Source: an uncultured Lachnospiraceae bacterium
Lineage (GTDB): Bacteria; Bacillota; Clostridia; Lachnospirales; Lachnospiraceae
Assembly (NCBI GenBank): GCA_902760755.1
Contig: CACWHK010000003.1
Location: 62,001 to 126,000 of the forward strand
Direction: 5' to 3'
DNA: 64,000 bases
Below the pieces are notes generated by a model. That model saw only the letters and a list, made by a program, of their open reading frames with translations. It ran no database searches and had not been told where the DNA came from. Positions 53,234 to 61,868 of the stretch are shown piece after piece. A program made the translations under genes and the position numbers. Positions within the stretch are counted from its first letter, which is position 1. Each line of letters starts with the position of its first letter.

Positions 53234-54356
53234 AGACGATTCCCTCTCTGTTACTGTTCTGGAATACAGTGATCCAGGTTTTGCCCGGATTCATCTTCAG
53301 TTCCTTACCGTCCGAGGTATACCACTTTGTGACACCCTTGGTGTTCTTCCAGGTTACGGGGATCACTTTTCCGCCGGTGCAGTAGAAGCCGTCGCCTTCG
53401 CCGGTCCAGTCAATATCCCAGAGCTCCGGAAGATCCGGCATGGGGGTATGTGTACAGAACTGGATCAGTACATTTGTGAAGGCAAGCTGCTCTCCGGTTT
53501 CATCATCGATCTGCTCTTCTCCGTACTGGAAACGGTAGTAAAGCTGATCATCCGCATTGTATTCAAACCAGGGCTGGCGATTGTTATGGAACTTGGTGGT
53601 CACCTTGTTCGCCGGATTGCCGTTGATAGGAGTAAACTCATCATTAAAGCTGTACATTTTCTGATAAATGCTGCGGTGCTCACGGCTGAAGCCATGATGA
53701 TCGATCCGCTCATTCATACCTGCGGAGCTTGTGTAGGCGTTATGGGGCGCATAACGCTCGTCATTGCTCCGGAATCCGCCTGGTTCATAGTTCAGGTCCA
53801 CACCTTCCAGATTGGCCACACCGCCCTCCAGATCCGCCTTGGCATAGATGGAGGTTCCCCAGCAGAAGAAGATGGCATCATACTCCAGAGCCTTCCGGTC
53901 ATAGTAGTGACGTGCGGAACGCATGGGACCGATCTTTTCGATGCCCTGATACTCAGTCAGGATCGCATTGAGACGGGTGATACCGCCCTCCACCAGCATT
54001 TCATAGATAATATCCGCACGGGCTATGCCGTACTGAGGCATGGCCGGAAGTACGTTACTGATCTGGATGGAGACCGGACGCTGATTCTCGTAGGATGCGT
54101 CGATCCAGCAGCCCGTAAGAGGATTCTTGATCATACCGTCCTTGGCAAGGGAAACCTTGTCAGCCTGATCGATCATGGAAGGCGCAGTTACCTTCAGGGT
54201 TACGGCGGTGGGAGCTTCGGTGGAAACCTCCGAGGAAACCGCGGGAGTCTCTGCCGAGCTTGCCTCCTCGCTGCTTCCGCAGCCGGAAAGGCCGGTCATT
54301 AAAAATGCGGTTGAAAGTACCAGTGCCGTAAGACGGCATCTCCATCTCTTATTCAT
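53226..54356 (-). CDS. DUF3048 (YerB-type) lipoprotein
   Basis: The 376-residue protein has a lipoprotein signal with lipobox LSGC (Cys26), a Ser/Glu/Ala-rich linker, then the DUF3048 domains with PQYGIARADIIYEMLVEGGITRLNA and the C-terminal WKNTKGVTKWY segment. Bacillus YerB is of unknown role. It should be anchored on the outer face of the membrane. It overlaps ybeY by eight bases. Confidence 0.88.
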   Translation of the reverse strand: MNKRWRCRLTALVLSTAFLMTGLSGCGSSEEASSAETPAVSSEVSTEAPTAVTLKVTAPSMIDQADKVSLAKDGMIKNPLTGCWIDASYENQRPVSIQISNVLPAMPQYGIARADIIYEMLVEGGITRLNAILTEYQGIEKIGPMRSARHYYDRKALEYDAIFFCWGTSIYAKADLEGGVANLEGVDLNYEPGGFRSNDERYAPHNAYTSSAGMNERIDHHGFSREHRSIYQKMYSFNDEFTPINGNPANKVTTKFHNNRQPWFEYNADDQLYYRFQYGEEQIDDETGEQLAFTNVLIQFCTHTPMPDLPELWDIDWTGEGDGFYCTGGKVIPVTWKNTKGVTKWYTSDGKELKMNPGKTWITVFQNSNREGIVFE

Positions 54357-54876
54357 AGTCTCTGGTATATCCTTTCATAGATAGTATCTCATCCTGCATC
54401 CGTTCCATCTCGAGGCGTTCCTCTTCCTCCATATGGTCATAGCCGAACAGGTGCAGCATGCTGTGTGCGGTCAGGAAGGCAACTTCCCGAAGGAGACTGT
54501 GTCCGTATTCCTCTGCCTGAGCCATGGCACGTTCCAGAGAGATCACGATATCCCCGAGAACCAGTTTTCCGCTGTCCGGATCAAAAAAATCCACAGCGGC
54601 ATCCTCCTCGAGAAAGGCAAATTCCCCCGGTGTCTCGTAATCCAGCATGGGAAATGACAGAACGTCCGTGGGCTCGTCGATCTTTCGATTCGCCAGGTTG
54701 ATGGCACGAATGGAGGCGTTATCCGTAAGGATTACTTCCACCGTGCACTCGTAAGGACAGGAAACATAATCGATTGCCCCATCGATCACATCCCGGATGA
54801 TCGTTTCGATGCGATCGATCACGGAGGATTCAAATGAAAGCGTCGGTTCATATTCCCTTGAGATAAAAACAGACAT
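54349..54876 (-). CDS. ybeY: rRNA maturation endoribonuclease YbeY
   Basis: YbeY is a zinc metalloprotein for 16S rRNA 3'-end maturation and ribosome quality control. The 175-residue protein has the metal triad His138, His142 and His148 in AHSMLHLFGYDH, and the Arg-containing N-terminal region. I start at the ATG at 54876, with AGAGGAG seven bases before it; 16 further codons upstream are not conserved. It follows phoH, the usual pair. Confidence 0.94.
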   Translation of the reverse strand: MSVFISREYEPTLSFESSVIDRIETIIRDVIDGAIDYVSCPYECTVEVILTDNASIRAINLANRKIDEPTDVLSFPMLDYETPGEFAFLEEDAAVDFFDPDSGKLVLGDIVISLERAMAQAEEYGHSLLREVAFLTAHSMLHLFGYDHMEEEERLEMERMQDEILSMKGYTRDYE

Positions 54877-54922
54877 GCAAAGCTCCTCTGTGTACGTAAA
54901 ACTACAAAAATCTCCACATACC

Positions 54923-54951
54923 ATTCTACTACATTTAGTAGGATTTGTGAA
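54923..54951 (-). promoter_or_regulatory. Possible ybeY promoter
   Basis: On the minus strand TTCACA and TAGAAT are 17 bases apart in the 83-base gap between phoH and ybeY. A weak CTACTA/TAGTAG hairpin overlaps the spacer. Confidence 0.35.
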
Positions 54952-54959
54952 GAATAATC

Positions 54960-55952
54960 TTACTTTTTGTGGTTTCTTTGCTGGTCCGTCTGCGGATGTT
55001 TCTTTTCATAAACCTCGTAGGCCTCCACAATCTTTTGTACCAGCGGATGACGGACAACGTCCTTGGAGGTAAGCTCGCAGATCTCGATCCCTTCGATGCC
55101 CCGGACCACGCGAAGGGCCATATCCAGACCGCTGGTCATGCCTGCAGCCAGGTCCTTCTGGCTGGCATCACCGGTGATGATGGCCTTGGAGCCGAAGCCG
55201 ATACGGGTGAGGAACATTTTCATCTGGGCCGGCGTGGTATTCTGTGCCTCATCCAGGACGATAAAGGCATTATCCAGAGTACGCCCGCGCATATAAGCCA
55301 GGGGAGCCACCTCGATCAGGCCCTTCTCCATGTTCTTCGTGAACTGCTCTCCTCCCATGATGTCATACAGTGCATCATAGAGAGGGCGAAGATAGGGATC
55401 GATCTTAGACTGCAGGTCTCCGGGAAGGAAGCCCAGTCGCTCTCCCGCTTCAATGGCAGGACGGGTCAGAATGATCCGCTCCACCTCATTTTTCTTAAAT
55501 GCCGTAATGGCCTTTGCCATGGCAAGATAGGTCTTACCGGTACCTGCCGGCCCGGTTCCGAACACGATCATGTTCTGATCAATGGCTTCCACGTACTTCC
55601 GCTGTCCGTAGGTCTTCGGCTTCACCGGACGGCCGCTGATGCTATGGCAGATCACATCCCGGTCCAGATCACTGACACGCTCGGAGCGCTCCTCCATGGC
55701 CAGAGAGATGGCGTAGTCCACGGACTGCTCCGTGATCTCGGACTTGGACTCTGCGATCTTCGCCAGATCCTGCAGAACTCGGCAGGCCTGATCCACACGA
55801 AACTCCTCTCCCGAGATAAGAAGCCGGTCCTCCCGTACCACGTAGCTGATATCAAAGGCCCGTTCCAGCTTGCGTACATTCCGGTCAAACTGTCCGAATA
55901 CGGTCTGCATGCTTCCAGAGGGAAGCGTGATCTCCTTTTCTGTATACCCCAT
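54960..55952 (-). CDS. phoH: PhoH family ATPase
   Basis: The 330-residue protein has an N-terminal KH-like region (about 20-90), Walker A GTGPAGTGKTYLAMA near 132 and Walker B VLDEAQNTT near 232, the layout of the PhoH/YbeZ group. It acts with YbeY in RNA metabolism in many bacteria. Bacillus-type yqfD does not accompany it here. Confidence 0.92.
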   Translation of the reverse strand: MGYTEKEITLPSGSMQTVFGQFDRNVRKLERAFDISYVVREDRLLISGEEFRVDQACRVLQDLAKIAESKSEITEQSVDYAISLAMEERSERVSDLDRDVICHSISGRPVKPKTYGQRKYVEAIDQNMIVFGTGPAGTGKTYLAMAKAITAFKKNEVERIILTRPAIEAGERLGFLPGDLQSKIDPYLRPLYDALYDIMGGEQFTKNMEKGLIEVAPLAYMRGRTLDNAFIVLDEAQNTTPAQMKMFLTRIGFGSKAIITGDASQKDLAAGMTSGLDMALRVVRGIEGIEICELTSKDVVRHPLVQKIVEAYEVYEKKHPQTDQQRNHKK

Positions 55953-55994
55953 ATGCTTATCCTTCTTTATGCTTACTATTTATTCCCTATGATA

Positions 55995-56025
55995 GCAAAA
56001 GGGCACCTCGGTATGAGGTGCCCTT
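55995..56025 (-). terminator. Terminator after rpsU
   Basis: AAGGGCACCTC and GAGGTGCCCTT (55999-56009, 56015-56025) form a perfect 11-bp stem. On the minus strand it is followed by TTTTGCTATC. It separates rpsU from phoH. Confidence 0.8.
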
Positions 56026-56033
56026 CGAATCAC

Positions 56034-56213
56034 TTATTTGTTGAACTTACGCTTTCTTGCAGCCTCAGATTTCTTCTTACGTCTAACTGAAGGCTTCTCG
56101 TAATGCTCTCTCTTACGAATCTCCTGCTGGATTCCGGCCTTTGCACAGTTTCTCTTGAAACGGCGAAGTGCGCTATCCAGAGTCTCGTTCTCTTTCACGA
56201 TTACGCTCGACAA
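56034..56213 (-). CDS. rpsU: Small ribosomal subunit protein bS21
   Basis: The 59-residue basic protein matches bS21 throughout ([38 protein letters not shown], then an Arg/Lys-rich tail). The start is a TTG at 56213 preceded by GGAGGGAGGGAAAAAGA; reading further upstream gives non-homologous residues. It has its own strong promoter and terminator and is thus monocistronic. Confidence 0.94.
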   Translation of the reverse strand: MSSVIVKENETLDSALRRFKRNCAKAGIQQEIRKREHYEKPSVRRKKKSEAARKRKFNK

Positions 56214-56278
56214 TCTTTTTCCCTCCCTCCAGTTGTGGACTAAACCATATGCCGCGCCCGGCGACACATGCACATGAC

Positions 56279-56306
56279 ATTATACCATATCAGCGTTATA
56301 TGTCAA
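56279..56306 (-). promoter_or_regulatory. rpsU promoter
   Basis: On the minus strand a perfect TTGACA (56301-56306) and TATAAT (56279-56284) are 16 bases apart, with a TGG extension before the -10. It lies just past the end of the lipoprotein gene. The 5' leader is about 60 bases and GC-rich. Confidence 0.8.
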
Positions 56307-56309
56307 GGC

Positions 56310-56954
56310 TTAATTGGAAATGCGCTTCCATGCGGTGTGCATCAGCGTAATCATTCCCTGAGATGTTGCTGAGATGGAAATGGACGCCATGTTGATATCC
56401 GTAAAGCAGAAGAACTGCTCTGCATAGAAGGTCTGATCATTGGCCTTGATGGTGTAGACGATATACTTATCATATCCCACCGGACTGCCGGTCTTTAACT
56501 CACAGGCAAGAACCTCAACATTGCTGTCCAGAGCCAGGGAAGCCTTTGTCTTCTCCAGAGCCTCTTCGACGAACTTCTCCTGATCGGTTCCTTCCTCCAC
56601 CTTCGAAAGCACCACGGCAGTGGAGTTTGCGGTACTGTTATCCCCGCCGTACATGACCATGTACTCCTTGCCATCTGCCAGGATCTCCGGTACGCGGGAG
56701 TTGCTGAAGTCCGCTTCCTTCATGTCATTGGCCTTTACGATATCATCCAGCATGGCAAACTGGAACTCCGTACCGGGAGCCGTGAACAGAACTCCGAAGC
56801 GTTCATTCCGGTAGGTATTCTCCGTATAGGTTCCGAGATAATCCTTATCCCCGTGCTCGGCCTTCGCCACGTCATCGGAACCGCCGCAGGCGGAAAGGGA
56901 AAACAGCAGGGCCAGGGAAAGGATAAGACATAGGATCTTCTTTGTTTTCTTCAT
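56310..56954 (-). CDS. Lipoprotein of unknown function
   Basis: The 214-residue protein has a lipoprotein signal (basic start, hydrophobic core, lipobox LSAC with Cys near 23), a short charged linker and a soluble alpha/beta domain with YRNERFGVLFTAPGTEF. I start at the ATG at 56954, with AAGAGG before it; a GTG two codons earlier is less likely. It resembles small PsbP-like or DUF-type extracellular lipoproteins, but no family is certain. It follows alaS by 17 bases. Confidence 0.75.
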   Translation of the reverse strand: MKKTKKILCLILSLALLFSLSACGGSDDVAKAEHGDKDYLGTYTENTYRNERFGVLFTAPGTEFQFAMLDDIVKANDMKEADFSNSRVPEILADGKEYMVMYGGDNSTANSTAVVLSKVEEGTDQEKFVEEALEKTKASLALDSNVEVLACELKTGSPVGYDKYIVYTIKANDQTFYAEQFFCFTDINMASISISATSQGMITLMHTAWKRISN

Positions 56955-56971
56955 GTCCACCTCTTAACGTC

Positions 56972-59626
56972 TTAAGCCAGCTGGCTCTTTGCTTCTTCCA
57001 CTCCGGCTGCAAGAGCTGCATCGATTCCGGATGCATCCTTACCACCGGCCTGAGCCATATTCGGACGTCCGCCGCCGCCACCGCCGACCATGGGTGCGAT
57101 CTTCTTAACAATATTTCCGGCATGTATGCCTGCAGCCACTGCATCATCACTTGCCATAACCAGAAGATTTACCTTCTCTCCGGCTGCGGATGCAAGGATC
57201 ACGACTGACTTGCCCAGCTTTGCCTTGAACTCGTCCCCCAGATTCCGGAGTTCATTCATATCTACATCAGAGAGCGCTACCGGGAGGATGGAGAGATTTC
57301 CTTCCTTTACCACATTTCCGAGAACGTCGGAAGCGGCACTCTTGGCAGCCTCTGCCTTCAGCTTCTGATTCTCCTGAGTCAGCTTCTTAACTTCCTCAAG
57401 CAGGGATTCGATCCGGGCAACCAGACGGTCCGGCTCGGTCTTTGCAGCTGCAGCTGCAGCCTGCAGATTCTTCTCAAGGTCCTTATAGTATGCAAATGCG
57501 CCTTCGCCCGTCAGAGCTTCGATCCGGCGAACGCCGGCGGAGATGCCCTGCTCGGAAAGGATCTTGAAGGTACCGATCACGCCGGTATGGGGTACATGGG
57601 TACCACCACAAAGCTCGATAGAGAAATCTCCCATGGAAACCACGCGAACCTCTTCGCCGTACTTCTCTCCGAAGAGCGCCATGGCGCCGGTCTTCTTTGC
57701 ATCCTCCAGGCCCATGACCTTCGTATCAACCGCCAGGTCCTCGGCGATCTCCTTATTTACGATCTCCTCAACCTTTGCGATTTCTTCCGCGGTCATACCC
57801 TGATTATGTGTAAAGTCGAAACGAAGTCTTCCGTCCTCCACCAGAGAACCGGCCTGCTCTACATGATCCCCCAGCACGGTCTTAAGTGCCTTCTGAAGCA
57901 GGTGGGTTGCAGAGTGGTTATTGCAGATGAGGCCTCTTCTTCTTGCATCTACGGCAAGCTCTGCCACCTCACCGACTGCGATCACGCCGCTCTCGCAGTA
58001 TCCGATATGCGCGATCTTGCTTCCGGCCACGTGGATGGTATCCTGTACGATAAATGTACCGTTCTCGGTCTTAATAATACCGCTGTCGCCGGTCTGACCG
58101 CCCATGGTGCCATAGAACGGTGTCGTACCTACGATCACGGAGCCCATCTCTCCCTCGGAGAGGCTGTCAGCCAGCTTTGTGGCACCATCCTCGGAGGTTG
58201 CGGTAAGGGCCAGGATCTTATCCTCACTGACCAGCTTATCATAGCCGTCAAAGGTTGTGGTCATGGCAGCGTCCAGCTGCTCATAAACGGTGGCATCCGC
58301 ACCCATGTAGTTGGATACCTTCCGAGCGGTACGTGCCTTTACGCGCTGCTCTTCCATGCATGCGGTAAAGCCGTCCTCATCCACGGTGATGCCTTCCTCT
58401 GCCAGGATCTCTCTTGTAAGATCAAGAGGGAATCCGTAGGTATCATACAGCTTAAATGCCTTTTCACCGGACAGCTGCTTCTCGCCGGCGGCCGACATTT
58501 CCTTCTTGTAATCTGCGAGAATTCCAAGACCCTGATCGATGGTCTTGTTGAAGTTCTCTTCCTCCTTACCGAGGACAGCGAAGATATGTGCCTTCTTCTC
58601 TTCAAGCTCCGGGTAAGCATCTCTGGAATTCTCGATCACGGTTGCTGCCACATCATGCAGGAACGCGCCCTTGATGCCCAGGAGTCTTCCGTGACGTGCC
58701 GCACGGCGAAGCAGACGCCGCATAACATAGCCCCGGCCCTCGTTGGAAGGCATGATGCCGTCGGAAGCCATGAAGGTGACGGAACGGATATGGTCGGTGA
58801 TGACACGGATGGAAACATCGGACTCATACCTGGAGCCGTATTCCACACCGGCCAGCTCGGAGATCTTGTCACGGATGGCCTTGATGGTATCCACGTCGAA
58901 GATGGAGTCCACGTCCTGGACAACCACTGCCAGACGCTCCAGACCCATTCCGGTATCGATATTCTTCTGCTTTAAGGTCTCGTAATTGCCCTTGCCGTCA
59001 TTTTCGAACTGGGTAAATACGTTGTTCCAGACCTCCATATAACGGTCACAGTCGCAGCCCACGGTACAATCCGGCTTCCCGCAGCCGAACCGTTCTCCGC
59101 GGTCATAATAGATCTCGGAACAGGGGCCGCAGGGACCAGCGCCGTGCTCCCAGAAGTTATCAGCCTTTCCAAAGCGGAAGATCCGCTCCGGAGCCACGCC
59201 GATCTCCTTATTCCAGATCTCAAATGCCTCATCATCATCCTGATAGATGGAGGGATACAGACGGTCCGCATCCAGACCTACCACCTCGGTCAGAAACTCC
59301 CAGGACCACTTGATGGCTTCATGCTTAAAATAGTCTCCGAAGGAGAAATTACCCAGCATTTCGAAAAAGGTACCGTGACGTGCGGTCTTACCTACGTTGT
59401 CGATATCACCGGTGCGGATGCATTTCTGGCAGGTGGTGACTCTTCTTCTCGGAGGAATCTCCTGTCCCGTGAAATAAGGCTTAAGCGGGGCCATACCTGC
59501 GTTGATCAGCAGCAGACTGTTGTCATTGTGCGGAACCAAAGAGAAACTGTTCATCCGAAGGTGATCCTGCTTCTCGAAATAGGAAAGATACATTTCTCTT
59601 AGTTCGTTTACTCCATACTTCTTCAC
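56972..59626 (-). CDS. alaS: Alanine-tRNA ligase
   Basis: AlaRS charges tRNA-Ala and edits misactivated Ser and Gly. The 884-residue protein has class II motifs (LINAGMAPLKPYF; GPCGPCSEIYYDRG), the tRNA-recognition region, the editing-domain zinc motif HSATHLL with CGGTHV, and the C-terminal Gly-rich C-Ala domain. The start is a GTG at 59626 overlapping the stop of the preceding small gene (GTGA), with GGAGG ten bases before. No T-box leader is seen upstream. Confidence 0.95.
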   Translation of the reverse strand: MKKYGVNELREMYLSYFEKQDHLRMNSFSLVPHNDNSLLLINAGMAPLKPYFTGQEIPPRRRVTTCQKCIRTGDIDNVGKTARHGTFFEMLGNFSFGDYFKHEAIKWSWEFLTEVVGLDADRLYPSIYQDDDEAFEIWNKEIGVAPERIFRFGKADNFWEHGAGPCGPCSEIYYDRGERFGCGKPDCTVGCDCDRYMEVWNNVFTQFENDGKGNYETLKQKNIDTGMGLERLAVVVQDVDSIFDVDTIKAIRDKISELAGVEYGSRYESDVSIRVITDHIRSVTFMASDGIMPSNEGRGYVMRRLLRRAARHGRLLGIKGAFLHDVAATVIENSRDAYPELEEKKAHIFAVLGKEEENFNKTIDQGLGILADYKKEMSAAGEKQLSGEKAFKLYDTYGFPLDLTREILAEEGITVDEDGFTACMEEQRVKARTARKVSNYMGADATVYEQLDAAMTTTFDGYDKLVSEDKILALTATSEDGATKLADSLSEGEMGSVIVGTTPFYGTMGGQTGDSGIIKTENGTFIVQDTIHVAGSKIAHIGYCESGVIAVGEVAELAVDARRRGLICNNHSATHLLQKALKTVLGDHVEQAGSLVEDGRLRFDFTHNQGMTAEEIAKVEEIVNKEIAEDLAVDTKVMGLEDAKKTGAMALFGEKYGEEVRVVSMGDFSIELCGGTHVPHTGVIGTFKILSEQGISAGVRRIEALTGEGAFAYYKDLEKNLQAAAAAAKTEPDRLVARIESLLEEVKKLTQENQKLKAEAAKSAASDVLGNVVKEGNLSILPVALSDVDMNELRNLGDEFKAKLGKSVVILASAAGEKVNLLVMASDDAVAAGIHAGNIVKKIAPMVGGGGGGRPNMAQAGGKDASGIDAALAAGVEEAKSQLA

Positions 59627-59784
59627 TGTTTGTTTTCCTCCATAGTCTCTTCTGTCATTTTAGAAGTCTTTGCGTCTTTTGCCTTGCGCCATTTGGTGCC
59701 GGCCATAAAGCCGAGGACGGCGAGGATCATAAAGACGCCGTATTTGATCAGATAGGTGCCGAATTCCGTGAAAAACTCTGACAT
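59623..59784 (-). CDS. Small single-span membrane protein coupled to alaS
   Basis: The 53-residue product has a membrane segment (about 13-31) and a Lys/Glu/Thr-rich cytoplasmic tail. Its stop overlaps the alaS GTG, so alaS translation is coupled to it. AAGGAA precedes the ATG at eight bases. Role unknown; it may simply feed ribosomes to alaS. Confidence 0.65.
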   Translation of the reverse strand: MSEFFTEFGTYLIKYGVFMILAVLGFMAGTKWRKAKDAKTSKMTEETMEENKQ

Positions 59785-59836
59785 AGTCAAAATTCCTTTC
59801 TGGTATATGTGACGCGCATCGGGTATTGTCTCAGGC

Positions 59837-59878
59837 TGTTCCTTCCGCGGACACAACAAATGGTCCGCGGAAGGAACA
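59837..59878. other. Strong 16-bp hairpin between hisIE and the alaS group
   Basis: TGTTCCTTCCGCGGAC and GTCCGCGGAAGGAACA (59837-59852, 59863-59878) pair perfectly around a ten-base loop. No T-run follows on either strand. It lies in the 150-base gap after hisIE. It could be a transcript-end stem or a protein site. Confidence 0.6.
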
Positions 59879-59933
59879 CCGTTCGACCTCCCTCGCGCTG
59901 TAGATCGAATAATGAATGCCGATAGATTTTTGT

Positions 59934-61199
59934 CTAACGGCGCTCTGCAAGCTCTCTGGTCACTTCCGTCCATGTGGTGTCGCGTTCTGCCATAAGAACC
60001 ATCAGGTGATATAAGAGATCGGATATCTCATATTTCAGCTCATCCTTCTCCGGGTTCTTAGCGGCGATCACAACCTCGGTGCACTCTTCACCCACCTTCT
60101 TCAGGATCTTGTCGATGCCCTTATCGAAGAGGTAGTTGGTGTAGGAGCCTTCCTTCGGGTGGAGCTTCCGGTCCATGATGATGTCATAAACATCCTGGAA
60201 TACGGTGAGCGGATTGGTGTCATCATACTCCTTCTCCACCAGGGGTGTGTAGAAGCAGCTGCGGTTGCCGGTGTGGCAGGCAGCGCCTACCTGGGAGACC
60301 TTGGCAAGGATGGTATCCTTGTCACAGTCGATGGCCAGGGATTTTACATACTGGAAGTGTCCGCTGGTCTCTCCCTTTACCCAGAGGGAGTTGCGGCTTC
60401 TGGAGAAGTAGGTCATGCGTCCGGTCTCCAGGGTCTTTGCGTAGGACTCTTCGTTCATATATGCCATCATCAGCACATCCTTGGTCTTATAATCCTGTAC
60501 GATACAGGGAATAAGGCCCTTGTCATCCAGCTTGAACTCCGAGAAGGGAACCGCGCTCTCATAAAGATTTACGGGAACTCCGGCTTCCTTGCAGGCCAGC
60601 TTCAGCTGCATCACATCATGCTGCTGCAGATTGTACAGGCTGATGGTTTCGGCAGCGGTATCATTCAGTAGCTCTGCGATCTCCGGTCCTTCGGTGCTGT
60701 AGGAGGATACGATGATCGGAAGACCAACCTCCTTCTTCACCTGCTTTACATATTCATTGTAGCGGTTCAGCTTTCCGTAGTGAACCAGAAGCAGCTCGCC
60801 TGCTCCCGCTTCCTTCAGGGCCTTTCCGTAGGTTACCGGATCCTCGCAGTCCGTGAGGTCGATGGTAACGATGATACGGTCGGAACCGAACCGGTCGGAT
60901 GCTTCCTTTACGATGGAAATGTCGTCCAGCGGTGCGGACTTCATGCATACCTTGGATGCACCTGCGTAGAGAAGCTTCTTAACATCCTCAAGCCGACGTA
61001 CACCGCCGCAGGCTATGATGGGAATATCCACCTCCCGGGCGATCTCCTTGATCACGGGGATGTTCTTCTCCAGTCCTTCTCTGGAAGCCTTGCTGTCGAA
61101 GAAGGCAACGGCATCTGCGCCGGTATCGTTATAAAACTTCGCCTCGGCCACCGGATTCTCCAGGGTGACGCAGGGGATGATCTTAACCTTCCCTTCCAT
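59934..61199 (-). CDS. hisI: HisIE with an extra N-terminal HisF-like domain
   Basis: The 421-residue protein carries three domains. Residues 1-215 are a HisF/HisA-like barrel ([42 protein letters not shown]). Residues 216-322 are HisI, phosphoribosyl-AMP cyclohydrolase, with DCDKDTIL and CHTGNRSCF. Residues 333-421 are HisE, phosphoribosyl-ATP pyrophosphatase, with the KKVGEECTE helix. The barrel has lost the HisF catalytic Asp11 (IIPCLDVKDG becomes [10 protein letters not shown]) and the later MDRDG loop, so it is probably not a cyclase. Such triple fusions are, from memory, typical of Lachnospiraceae. AGGAGG precedes the ATG. Confidence 0.9.
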   Translation of the reverse strand: MEGKVKIIPCVTLENPVAEAKFYNDTGADAVAFFDSKASREGLEKNIPVIKEIAREVDIPIIACGGVRRLEDVKKLLYAGASKVCMKSAPLDDISIVKEASDRFGSDRIIVTIDLTDCEDPVTYGKALKEAGAGELLLVHYGKLNRYNEYVKQVKKEVGLPIIVSSYSTEGPEIAELLNDTAAETISLYNLQQHDVMQLKLACKEAGVPVNLYESAVPFSEFKLDDKGLIPCIVQDYKTKDVLMMAYMNEESYAKTLETGRMTYFSRSRNSLWVKGETSGHFQYVKSLAIDCDKDTILAKVSQVGAACHTGNRSCFYTPLVEKEYDDTNPLTVFQDVYDIIMDRKLHPKEGSYTNYLFDKGIDKILKKVGEECTEVVIAAKNPEKDELKYEISDLLYHLMVLMAERDTTWTEVTRELAERR

Positions 61200-61237
61200 A
61201 TCTTCAACCTCCTGTTGTTCGAAATATTCTATCGGGT

Positions 61238-61831
61238 TTATAAGGAACCCTTTGTGGAGAGGATCTCTCCTCCAAGACGCTCATCGATCCGGGTTGCCTG
61301 ACTGAGAGCATTTGCAAATGCCTTGAAGGCAGCCTCGATGATGTGGTGATTGTTTGTTCCGGACAGCTGTCTTATGTGCAGGTTCATCTCTGCCGCATAG
61401 GATACGGCGTAGAAGAACTCCTTCACCATTTCCGTGTCCATATATCCTACCTTCGGAACCGTAAGGGAGAGATCATAATTAAGATACGGACGTCCGGAGA
61501 GATCGATGGCACAGAGTACCAGAGCATCATCCATGGGCATGGTAAAGGATGCATAACGGCGGATGCCCTTCTTGTCACCCACAGCCTCCTTGATGGCCTT
61601 ACCCAGCACGATACCGGTATCCTCGATGGTGTGGTGACTATCCACATAGAGGTCTCCCTTAGCCACCAGGGAGAGATCGAAGAAGCCGTGCTTTGCGAAG
61701 CTCTTCAGCATGTGGTCAAAGAAGCCGATGCCGGTATCAACGGAAGCAACACCGGTGCCGTCCAGATTCAGAGCCAGGGAGATGTCGGTCTCACTGGTGG
61801 TACGTGCCTGTGAACTCTTACGCTCTTCCAT
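61238..61831 (-). CDS. hisB: Imidazoleglycerol-phosphate dehydratase
   Basis: HisB makes imidazole-acetol phosphate. The 197-residue monofunctional enzyme has [22 protein letters not shown] and [12 protein letters not shown], the metal-binding His-rich motifs. No phosphatase domain is fused, as usual in Firmicutes. Confidence 0.95.
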   Translation of the reverse strand: MEERKSSQARTTSETDISLALNLDGTGVASVDTGIGFFDHMLKSFAKHGFFDLSLVAKGDLYVDSHHTIEDTGIVLGKAIKEAVGDKKGIRRYASFTMPMDDALVLCAIDLSGRPYLNYDLSLTVPKVGYMDTEMVKEFFYAVSYAAEMNLHIRQLSGTNNHHIIEAAFKAFANALSQATRIDERLGGEILSTKGSL

Positions 61832-61868
61832 GTTTGATCCTCACTTTCTTTCGAATCTTTCTTTCGGA

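Noticed and set aside
57587-58975. 462-codon open frame antisense to alaS
   Set aside because: alaS is complete and conserved on the other strand.
59785-59933. T-box riboswitch before alaS
   Set aside because: No TGGNACCGCG-type antiterminator sequence and no specifier-loop pattern were found by eye.
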